From positions 1-64,000 of the forward strand of contig SVSB01000001.1 in the NCBI GenBank assembly GCA_015064505.1: 64,000 bases of DNA. Reading direction: 5' to 3'. The DNA comes from Oscillospiraceae bacterium. Lineage in GTDB: Bacteria > Bacillota > Clostridia > Oscillospirales > CAG-272. The translations under genes and the position numbers were made by a program. Under the pieces are notes generated by a model. The model searched no databases. It saw only the letters and a list, made by a program, of their open reading frames with translations, and was not told the DNA's origin. Positions 47,694-55,771 of the stretch are shown here, one piece after another; position 1 is the stretch's first letter; every line of letters starts with the position of its first letter.

Positions 47694-48659
47694 TGAAATC
47701 AATGCGGCAGCCCCAATAATCCCCGCATCGTTTCCCAGCTCCGCTATCTTCAGCTTCGTCTGCACTCCGAAATCGCGGGTATATTGCTCGTGCTCTATTA
47801 TGGGCAGGAGAGGCTTCAAGAGATAATCTCCCTCGCCGCTGATGCCGCCGCCGATGGAGAGCACCTCGGGCTGGAAGGTGTTTATCATATTGGTAAGGCC
47901 GCAACCAAGGTTCTTTACGTATTCGCAAACGAGCTTCTGCGCCTCGCTATCGCCGTTTTTTGCGCACTCAAAGGCGGTGCGGGTATCGGCGTTCTCGGGA
48001 TCTCCTCCCACGGCGCTTATCATCTCCGTTTCGATATTCAGGGCAATGGCGCGCTTTATTGCATCTCTCGTCTGTCTTTTCAGTGCAGTTGCGCTGGAAT
48101 ACACCTCAAAGCATCCTCTTCTGCCGCAGGAGCAAAGCTCGCCGTCGGTTTTTACAACGGTGTGACCAAGCTCCGCCGCCGCGCCGTTGATACCCGTAAG
48201 TATCTTGCCGTCAAGGATAACTCCGCCTCCCACTCCCGTGCCGAGAGTTATCATAACGGAGCTTTTCGTACCCTTTGCGGCACCCGCCACAGCCTCGCCG
48301 AGGGCGGCGGCGTTGGCATCGTTTGCTATTTCTATCTGCTTGCCGTCCGTAAGCTTCTTCAGCTCCTCGGTAACGGATAAAAACTTAAAGGTGGGCAGAT
48401 TGCAGGAATAGACCACAACTCCCGTTTCGGGCACTACCGCTCCGGGAATGGCAATACCGATCCCCTCCACGGATGCAAAGTCAACTCCGTTCTTTTCGCA
48501 CACCTCGCGGCAAAGGGCGGCAAGATCCCCAAGAATAGCGCCGCTTTCTCTTTCCGCGCCCGTGAGAGCGCGAAGCTTATCTATTATCTTGTAGTCTTCA
48601 TCAACAAGACCCGCGCACATTTTCGTGCCGCCGAGGTCAACGCCAATACGGTATTTCAT
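47691..48659 (-). CDS. ROK-family glucokinase
   Basis: MKYRIGVDLGGTKMCAGLVD; LGTGVGGGVILDGKIL; CSCGRRGCFEVYSS. Confidence 0.94.
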   Translation of the reverse strand: MKYRIGVDLGGTKMCAGLVDEDYKIIDKLRALTGAERESGAILGDLAALCREVCEKNGVDFASVEGIGIAIPGAVVPETGVVVYSCNLPTFKFLSVTEELKKLTDGKQIEIANDANAAALGEAVAGAAKGTKSSVMITLGTGVGGGVILDGKILTGINGAAAELGHTVVKTDGELCSCGRRGCFEVYSSATALKRQTRDAIKRAIALNIETEMISAVGGDPENADTRTAFECAKNGDSEAQKLVCEYVKNLGCGLTNMINTFQPEVLSIGGGISGEGDYLLKPLLPIIEHEQYTRDFGVQTKLKIAELGNDAGIIGAAALIS

Positions 48660-48856
48660 AGCTACTCCGTTCAAGTGTTATTTTAGGATATTTTACCCCG
48701 ATATCCCTCGCAAAGTCAATAGATATGCAAAAAATACGGCGAGTTAGCACAAGCTTACCGATTTTACAAAAATTTAACATTTGCCCCATTGCATAAAGGC
48801 GAAAATAAGTATACAATAATGCTGAATGAAAATAATCCCTTATATGGAGAAGATAA

Positions 48857-50029
48857 ATGAGAAGAATTTACGCGGACAACGCGGCAACCACAGCGGTAAG
48901 CCGTGAGGTCCTTGAGGCTATGCTCCCCTATTTCTGCGAGAGCTACGGCAACCCCTCCAGCCTGCACGCAGTAGGCAGAGAGGCAAAGAAGGCACTGGAC
49001 GCATCCCGTGCTACCCTTGCCGCCGCACTGAATTGCGACGCAAGCGAGATCTACTTCACCTCCTGCGGAAGCGAAAGCGATAACTGGGCGATCCGCGGCG
49101 GTGCCCACAGCAAAAAGGGCAAGAAGCATATTATCACCACTAAAATAGAGCATCACGCGGCGCTCCACGCCTGCAAGGCGCTGGAAAAGGAGGGCTACGA
49201 GGTCACTTACGTGGGCGTTGACGAAAACGGCTACGTTGATCCTGCGGATATTGCCGCCGCAATGCGCCCCGATACCGCGCTTGTTTCCGTTATGATGGCG
49301 AATAACGAGATCGGCACCATTCAGCCCATCAAGGAGATCGCAGAGATCGCCCACAAGGGCGGCGCCCTTATGTTTACCGACGCCGTACAGGCAGTAGGTA
49401 ATATTCCCGTTGACGTTAAGGAGCTGGGCGTTGATATGCTTGCCCTCTCCGGACACAAGATCCACGCCCCCAAGGGCATCGGCGCTCTCTACTGCAAGAA
49501 GGGCGTGCGCCCCGACGTGCTTATTGAGGGCGGCGGACAGGAAAGAGGCAGACGCGGCGGTACCGAGGCACTTGCCTCCATCGTTGGCCTTGCAAAGGCG
49601 GCAGAGATCGCAAACGCCGAGCTTTCCGAGATGGACAAGGTGGCCGCTCTCCGCGATAAGCTTATCGACGGCATTCTTGAAAAGATCCCCTATTCACGCT
49701 TGAACGGCGGCAGAAGCCCCCGCCTTCCCGGCAACGTGAACGTTGCATTTGAGTTCATCGAGGGCGAGAGCCTTCTCCTGCTCCTTGATATGGAAGGCAT
49801 CTGCGCCTCCACAGGCTCCGCTTGCTCCTCTAACTCTCTGGAGCCCTCCCACGTACTGCTTGCAACGGGACTTCCCGTTGAAAAGGCACACGGCTCCCTC
49901 CGTCTTTCCATCTCCAAGGAAACCACCGAGGAGGACGTGGACTATATTCTTGAAAAGCTTCCCGCCATCGTACAGAGGCTCCGTGATATGAGCCCCCTCT
50001 ACGAGGAAGTTACAAAAAACAACAAATAA
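48857..50029 (+). CDS. nifS: Cysteine desulfurase NifS/IscS
   Basis: [49 protein letters not shown]. Confidence 0.96.
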   Translation: MRRIYADNAATTAVSREVLEAMLPYFCESYGNPSSLHAVGREAKKALDASRATLAAALNCDASEIYFTSCGSESDNWAIRGGAHSKKGKKHIITTKIEHHAALHACKALEKEGYEVTYVGVDENGYVDPADIAAAMRPDTALVSVMMANNEIGTIQPIKEIAEIAHKGGALMFTDAVQAVGNIPVDVKELGVDMLALSGHKIHAPKGIGALYCKKGVRPDVLIEGGGQERGRRGGTEALASIVGLAKAAEIANAELSEMDKVAALRDKLIDGILEKIPYSRLNGGRSPRLPGNVNVAFEFIEGESLLLLLDMEGICASTGSACSSNSLEPSHVLLATGLPVEKAHGSLRLSISKETTEEDVDYILEKLPAIVQRLRDMSPLYEEVTKNNK

Positions 50030-50051
50030 CCCAAACCGAAAGGATATAAAA

Positions 50052-50519
50052 ATGGATTACAGCGAAAAGGTAATGGAACATTTTGCCCATCCCCGTAACG
50101 TGGGCGAGATCGAGGACGCAAACGGCGTTGGTACCGTTGGTAACGCCAAGTGCGGCGATATTATGAAGATGTATCTGAAGGTTGACGAGAACGAGATAAT
50201 CACCGACGTTAAGTTCAAGACCTTCGGTTGCGGTGCGGCTATCGCAACCTCCTCCATGGCTACCGAGATGATCAAGGGCAAGAGCATAAACGAAGCGCTT
50301 TCTCTGACGAACAAGGCGGTTATTGAGGCTCTCGGCGGTCTGCCCGCAGTTAAAATCCACTGCTCCGTGCTTGCTGAGGAGGCAGTAAAGTCCGCTATTG
50401 CAGACTATTACAAGAGAAAGGGCATCGAAAACGAGCTCACCCGTTCCCTTGAGTGCGACGGATGCTGTGGCTGCGACCACGACCATCATCACCACGATCA
50501 GGACGAGGACGAGGAATAA
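50052..50519 (+). CDS. nifU: NifU/IscU-type Fe-S scaffold with His/Asp-rich C-terminal tail
   Basis: MDYSEKVMEHFAHPRNVGEI, NAKCGDIMKMYL, tail CDGCCGCDHDHHHHDQDEDEE. Confidence 0.95.
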   Translation: MDYSEKVMEHFAHPRNVGEIEDANGVGTVGNAKCGDIMKMYLKVDENEIITDVKFKTFGCGAAIATSSMATEMIKGKSINEALSLTNKAVIEALGGLPAVKIHCSVLAEEAVKSAIADYYKRKGIENELTRSLECDGCCGCDHDHHHHDQDEDEE

Positions 50520-50550
50520 TTGCCGCGGGAAGCATCCCGAAGGAGCGTCT

Positions 50551-51576
50551 ATGAATAAGGAAACCGTACTTCTGGGTATGAGCGGAGGAATGGACAGCGC
50601 CTGTGCCGTCAGCCTGCTTCGAGCAGACGGGTACGAGGTCATCGGCTCCGTCCTTGCCATGCACGGATATTCGGACACCGCGGGCGCTTTGGATGCGGCA
50701 AGTGCCCTCGGCATCAACATAACTACAGTAAACTGTGCCGCAGACTTCACGCGTGAGGTCTGCGGTCCTTTTTGCCGCGAGTATTCCCTTGGCAGAACGC
50801 CGAACCCCTGCATCATCTGCAACGAAAGGGTAAAATTTGCAAAGCTTTTGGAAGAAGCGGACAGGCTGGGCATTGAAAAAATAGCCACGGGGCATTACGC
50901 AGGCATTGAAAGGCTTGAAAACGGCAGATATTGCGTTATAAAAGCAAAGGACGAAAAAAAGGACCAGAGCTATATGCTCTGGCGCCTTTCTCAGGAAACT
51001 CTTGCCCGTACCGTTTTCCCGCTTTACACGCATATAAAGACCGATCTGCGGGAAGGCGCGCGGAAAATGGGACTTGCCGCCGCAGATAAGCCCGAGAGCC
51101 AGGAGATATGCTTTATCCCCGACGGAAACTACGCGGCGTATATTGAAAACGCCCTTGGAAGAACGTTTCCCGAGGGAGATATCTGCGACGAAGCGGGCAA
51201 TATTGTGGGCCGCCACAAGGGGCTAATCCGCTACACGGTTGGTCAGCGCAAGGGCATCGGTGCTTACGGCAAGCCCATGTTCGTTAAAAGAATAGACGCG
51301 GAAAAGAACCGCCTTATTCTGGGCGTATCGGGTGAAGAATACGACAGCACCCTTGAAGCCGACGGGCTTGTTTTTTCGGGCGCAGAGCCCTTTGAGGGTG
51401 AGCTGTGCTGTGAGGTAAAGCTGCGCTACCGCGCACCTGCAGTTCCCTGCACCGTAAGGGTGGAAAAGGGCGTTGCAAGGGTTGCTTTAGACTCCCCCGC
51501 CCGCGCAATCACCCCGGGGCAAAGCGCAGTGTTCTATAAGGACGGGCGCATCCTCTTCGGCGGGTTTATAAGATAA
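50551..51576 (+). CDS. mnmA: tRNA 2-thiouridylase
   Basis: VLLGMSGGMDSACAVSLL; RTPNPCIICNERVKF; GATGHYAG-like ATGHYAGIE; YTVGQRKGIGAYGKP. Confidence 0.95.
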   Translation: MNKETVLLGMSGGMDSACAVSLLRADGYEVIGSVLAMHGYSDTAGALDAASALGINITTVNCAADFTREVCGPFCREYSLGRTPNPCIICNERVKFAKLLEEADRLGIEKIATGHYAGIERLENGRYCVIKAKDEKKDQSYMLWRLSQETLARTVFPLYTHIKTDLREGARKMGLAAADKPESQEICFIPDGNYAAYIENALGRTFPEGDICDEAGNIVGRHKGLIRYTVGQRKGIGAYGKPMFVKRIDAEKNRLILGVSGEEYDSTLEADGLVFSGAEPFEGELCCEVKLRYRAPAVPCTVRVEKGVARVALDSPARAITPGQSAVFYKDGRILFGGFIR

Positions 51577-51628
51577 CAAAAAAAGGACTTGCTTAAAAGC
51601 GCATCCTCAATAAAGAATTGATCTTGGT

Positions 51629-51667
51629 ATATACCCGGAAGTCGTAAAGGCTTCCGGGTATATTTTT
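51629..51667. terminator. Intrinsic terminator
   Basis: ATATACCCGGAAG-N9-CTTCCGGGTATAT-TTTT. Confidence 0.9.
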
Positions 51668-51700
51668 ATGCTTTTCAGTGTCGCCAACGGTATCCCGCCG

Positions 51701-53407
51701 TCAGTCTTCGGACTCCTCCCTGTGATTTCGCATGACCTCTGCGTAACGAAGCATTTGTTTACGGGAGGATACGCCCAGCTTACCCAAAATATTGTGATTA
51801 TGATATTTCAGCGTGCTTTCCTTGATGCCCGTCAGCGCAAGGATCTCTTTTGCGCTTTTTCCCGCAAGGTAATATTCAAAAACATTTCGCTCGGCTTCCG
51901 TAAGAGTCTGAAGTCCGGCAAGGAAATAACGGTAATCCTCAGGGTCTATCTCCGTTTTGCGTGAGTAGGCAAGCCGTTCAAGCTCCGTTTGTATCCTTCT
52001 CAGCTCGCTTTGCGCGTTGCCGTATTCCTCTTCGATCCTGTGAAAATCACTTAAGGCTCTTTCGTAATCCGTCTGCAGGCGGATTTTTTCACTTTCAGCC
52101 GCCTCGTGCTTACGGGTAAGGGCACTCAACGTCTCACCGTGTTCTTTATCCTGACGGTCAAGATATTCAATAAGGTCAAGGATCTCGGGAATATCGGAGC
52201 CTGCCTCATTCCGCTTGTCCGACTTGATATGCTCAAGTGCGGAAAGCAACGGAGACAGAAACCGCTTGCTGAAATATCGGCAGAAGCTCAGCGTGAAAAA
52301 CAGCAGCAGAACCAGAAGCAGGACCGTCTGAGTGATGCTTTCAAACCGTGCACGGTCATAGTCCGCCCTCGGAACCATAACGGCAAGAATATGCTCGGCG
52401 GAACCGGCAGAAAGCGAGAGCCTTTTGGTTATTCCGATATAAGTATACGTATCCGACCTGAAATCCATAAGTCCGCTGTCAAGCCCGGTGACCGAGTAAT
52501 CCTCCGTCAGCTCATGGAAATACCCGTTTGATCCGCCGCAGCTGAGGGATTCGGAGGTGATCAGAACGTTTTCATGCGCCACTGTCAGAATACAGCTGAG
52601 ACGCTCCAGCTTTGACGGCTGCGAGTGATAGGTCATGAAATAACTGGCGCTGATCTCATATCCGCAGATACCGTAAAAGGTCCCGTCCTGCCCAAGCAGG
52701 GGAACGGTCAACAGAATTGCGTTTTCGGAGGTTCCGGGCAGGACGAACGGATCGGTGATCCGATACGCCTTTTCAAGCGGAAACGCCGCTCCGGACGTGA
52801 TATCGGCATAATTGGGGAAAATGTCGGTACGGAATTCCAGCTTCCATTTACGGTGCGGCATGATACCGTGTTTTTTGGCGATATCGGCGGATCCGCGGTA
52901 CATCAGCACGTCGGCATCCGACGGATGATAGCCGTTGATCTGCAAATACAGCCCCGTTCGCGAAAAAGCCGATTCAGGAAGTGAAGAATTAACGGTGGCG
53001 TTCAGCAGCACGAACGCACCGGAGCAGTTTGTTCCAAAGAGCTTCTGCCGCAGCGGCTCGATCATTGCTTCCTGTACGTTTGCGGTATGGGCTCCTGAAT
53101 CGTTAAGAGCGACAAACGCAAGACCGTTTTTCTGCAAATACTCCTCCAGAACGGCGGTCATATCCTCAGAAAGAGTGATCGCCGAGGCAGCAAGATGATC
53201 AAAATGGGCGCAGACGTCCTTCTCAAAGACCTCCATCTGAATGTCAAGCGCCTCGGAAAACGCTTCTTCCGTGCTTGTCGTGCGCCCGAACGCGATCAGT
53301 CCCACGGTGAGTATCAAAAGAAGCAGAAGCGCAAGAAGGAGCATATAAACGAATAATTTGCTTTTAAGAGACCACGCGGTATATGGGGAATGGGAATTTT
53401 TTCGCAT
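51701..53407 (-). CDS. Membrane-tethered LuxR-type transcriptional regulator with extracellular sensor region
   Basis: Two TM segments (near residues 20-45 and ~345-365) bracketing ~300 aa; coiled coil; C-terminal HTH LTEAERNVFEYYLAGKSAKEILALTGIKESTLKYHNHNILGKLGVSSRKQMLRYA. Confidence 0.88.
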   Translation of the reverse strand: MRKNSHSPYTAWSLKSKLFVYMLLLALLLLLILTVGLIAFGRTTSTEEAFSEALDIQMEVFEKDVCAHFDHLAASAITLSEDMTAVLEEYLQKNGLAFVALNDSGAHTANVQEAMIEPLRQKLFGTNCSGAFVLLNATVNSSLPESAFSRTGLYLQINGYHPSDADVLMYRGSADIAKKHGIMPHRKWKLEFRTDIFPNYADITSGAAFPLEKAYRITDPFVLPGTSENAILLTVPLLGQDGTFYGICGYEISASYFMTYHSQPSKLERLSCILTVAHENVLITSESLSCGGSNGYFHELTEDYSVTGLDSGLMDFRSDTYTYIGITKRLSLSAGSAEHILAVMVPRADYDRARFESITQTVLLLVLLLFFTLSFCRYFSKRFLSPLLSALEHIKSDKRNEAGSDIPEILDLIEYLDRQDKEHGETLSALTRKHEAAESEKIRLQTDYERALSDFHRIEEEYGNAQSELRRIQTELERLAYSRKTEIDPEDYRYFLAGLQTLTEAERNVFEYYLAGKSAKEILALTGIKESTLKYHNHNILGKLGVSSRKQMLRYAEVMRNHREESED

Positions 53408-53420
53408 ATTCCCACCTCAT

Positions 53421-54761
53421 TCAATCGATGCTGCAGAAGAATTCCCAAAGCTCCTCGGTCAGCGCGGCGATGCTTTCACCATTTTCGGCACGCTCCGCGA
53501 GGGAGGGCTGCATTTTTCTAAGCCCTGCGTACAGTGCGTTCGTTTTGTCATAAAATCCCGCAAAATCCGGACGGACGACGGGAACATATTCGTCGTACAT
53601 CGTTTTGATGGCGGTATAGAGGCTTTCGTAGCCCGCATCGTCAAAGTCATAATCTTCGATCGCTTCAAACGCGCCGTTCGTCACCGGCATATAGCCCGTA
53701 CTGACCACAAAATCCAGATTCCGTTCACCTTCGGTAAACCATCTTACAAATTCATATGCGGCTTCCGCCTTTTGATCGGTCGTTTTGAAAGCACACAAAC
53801 CAACGCCGGTCTGGGGCATATATTCGTTTTCCCCACCCGTTCTCGGCAAAGGAAGCACCTTCAGCTCCATGGCCTCGGAGGTATTGTCGGGATAAGTGAC
53901 GGTATCGTTATAATATCCCACCGCCGCCGAGGAGCCGATGCCCGAAAGCACCTCGCCGGTCATGACCTGGGTGTTTGCGTACAGATCGGATACGACGATA
54001 TGTCCCTTGGCAAGCGCTTCGGCAAACATGGAGAAGGATTCCTTGATGGCGGGATCGTTCTCGTCATACCAGCCGTTTTCCGTGTATTCAAGCTTTCCGT
54101 AACGGGAGAGAATATCAAGCTCCATGTGGCGGATCAGGTAGTCAAGGGCGCAGAATGCACTGCCTCCCGACCACTCATAGTATTTTTCTGCGGCAGCAAA
54201 GAAAGAGTCCCAATCGGACAGGCTTTCATAGGTTACGCCGGTATCCGCTGAAAAGCGCGCAAACTGCGAGCCGTTTACAAACAGCGCGTAGGTAGATTTA
54301 GACACGGGAAAAACAACGAGCTTTTCTTCGATAACGCCGCTTTCTATAAACTCGGGCACGTAATTATCCAATTCCTTTTCGGCAAACCACTGGCTCCAGT
54401 CCAGCAGATTCTCAATGCCGAACGCCTGTGCGTTCTGCGTGTGGCAGGAAAAGAGATCGGGAAGTTCGGGAGCTCCCGGCTTGCCTGCCTGCGCATCCAG
54501 AAGCTGCGCCTGAATTTTTGACGTGCTCGTTACGTTGGTAACCTGAACACGAATGCCCTTCTCACGTCCGACCGTTTCGTTGAATTCTTTGATCAGCAGA
54601 TTCATGGGCGCGTCTGCCTGCTCGCCGTAAACGTGCCAAACGGTAAGTGTGACGGGGTCGCTCGGGTCAAGCAGTGACTTGTCGGAGCAGGCGCAAAGCC
54701 CTCCGAGTGCAAAGGCCAAAAATAGAATAACCGAGAAGATGCGTACAAGTGTCTTGTTCAT
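53421..54761 (-). CDS. Extracellular solute-binding lipoprotein (sugar-ABC type), no permease nearby
   Basis: MNKTLVRIFSVILFLAFALGGLCACSDKSLLDPSDPVTLTVWHVYGEQADAPMNLLIKEFNE lipobox and SBP fold motifs. Confidence 0.92.
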   Translation of the reverse strand: MNKTLVRIFSVILFLAFALGGLCACSDKSLLDPSDPVTLTVWHVYGEQADAPMNLLIKEFNETVGREKGIRVQVTNVTSTSKIQAQLLDAQAGKPGAPELPDLFSCHTQNAQAFGIENLLDWSQWFAEKELDNYVPEFIESGVIEEKLVVFPVSKSTYALFVNGSQFARFSADTGVTYESLSDWDSFFAAAEKYYEWSGGSAFCALDYLIRHMELDILSRYGKLEYTENGWYDENDPAIKESFSMFAEALAKGHIVVSDLYANTQVMTGEVLSGIGSSAAVGYYNDTVTYPDNTSEAMELKVLPLPRTGGENEYMPQTGVGLCAFKTTDQKAEAAYEFVRWFTEGERNLDFVVSTGYMPVTNGAFEAIEDYDFDDAGYESLYTAIKTMYDEYVPVVRPDFAGFYDKTNALYAGLRKMQPSLAERAENGESIAALTEELWEFFCSID

Positions 54762-55012
54762 GATTTTTCCTCCGTTTTTCAGAATTTCATCAAAAATTCA
54801 GAAAAAATTTTTCGCTTTTCCCCACCTTTTTCCCTTTTGGGTGGGGGACAAAACTCCGAAAATCTGTAAAATGATTCTTGAGGTAGATTCAAGGAGGGTA
54901 TAGATCTTGCCTTCGGCCAAAAAGTTTTGGGGTACCTTATATCAAGTCTCCGCAAACGCGCCAACGGATCCGGAGACCGCCCCATTACTTATGAGTATAT
55001 TATAGCACGAAA

Positions 55013-55048
55013 CGTTGAAACAGTCAACGGTGTACGGCTATTTATAAT
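55013..55048 (+). promoter_or_regulatory. Candidate dyad and -10 upstream of the zinc-ribbon operon
   Basis: CGTTGA-aacag-TCAACG (55013-55029) upstream of TATAAT (55043-55048). Confidence 0.35.
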
Positions 55049-55099
55049 ACGAGCGTTGGATACCCACATCAGTATTTTTTTGAAGGAGGTAAACGTTTT

Positions 55100-55468
55100 A
55101 TGCCGAAAAAGCAAACCGCGGCGTATAAGATCATCTCGGATTCCGGCGGAAACCGCTATAAGTTTTACTGCGACCTGACCGGGGCGCTTTTATGTACCAC
55201 GAAGCCGTACCGTGCGGACACACCCGAGAAAGAGCTTGAGCTTGCATGGAATAACGAGGGCAAAGCGCATTTTAATTTGTGCCACAAATGCGGCAGATGG
55301 GTAATCGATGCGATGTATAACGCAGACGCGCTGGAATGCGTTTCCTGCTCGCCTTGGGAAAACACGCCCGAATTCTGCAAGTTCTGCGGCACGAAAGTAT
55401 CTTTCTCCGACGCAGTATGTCCGATGTGCGGAAAACAACTTATTTACGGGGGGTGCTTTGATGATTGA
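55100..55468 (+). CDS. Zinc-ribbon protein 1
   Basis: CHKCGRW, CVSC, FCKFCGTKVSFSDAVCPMCGKQL; AAGGAGG RBS. Confidence 0.85.
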   Translation: MPKKQTAAYKIISDSGGNRYKFYCDLTGALLCTTKPYRADTPEKELELAWNNEGKAHFNLCHKCGRWVIDAMYNADALECVSCSPWENTPEFCKFCGTKVSFSDAVCPMCGKQLIYGGCFDD

Positions 55469-55745
55469 TACCACGGAAAGTCCGAAATACGTCCGTCTGG
55501 AAGCCTTCGGCATGGGCCCTTACGCCATGAAAAAGATCAAGATATGTCCGAGGTGCGGTCAGATAGCGAAAAGAACTTCTTTGGTGTGTTATGCGTGCAA
55601 AAAAATACTGACGCGCAAAACGCTCTTTGACGAATACAAAATGATGCATTTCTGCTGTCCTTCGTGCGATATTCCCCTTACGTTGGATACGCAGTATTGC
55701 CCGCATTGCGGCAGAAAAGTAAGCTTTAGCTCGGGCGAACAATAA
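55461..55745 (+). CDS. Zinc-ribbon protein 2
   Basis: KICPRCGQIAKRTSLVCYACKK...CCPSCDIPLTLDTQYCPHCGRKVSF; overlaps the upstream stop. Confidence 0.85.
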   Translation: MIDTTESPKYVRLEAFGMGPYAMKKIKICPRCGQIAKRTSLVCYACKKILTRKTLFDEYKMMHFCCPSCDIPLTLDTQYCPHCGRKVSFSSGEQ

Positions 55746-55771
55746 TTCTTTACAGCAAGGAGAATCAAATA

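Noticed and set aside
47464-47928. Small ORFs across the 59-bp repeats (74 aa, 72 aa, 156 aa)
   Set aside because: They exist only because the intergenic repeat is open in several frames; no RBS, and they overlap the ROK kinase end.
54820-54846. CCCCACC...GGTGGGG hairpin in the leader of the SBP gene
   Set aside because: Only 7-bp arms with a 13-nt loop; insufficient to claim a riboregulator.
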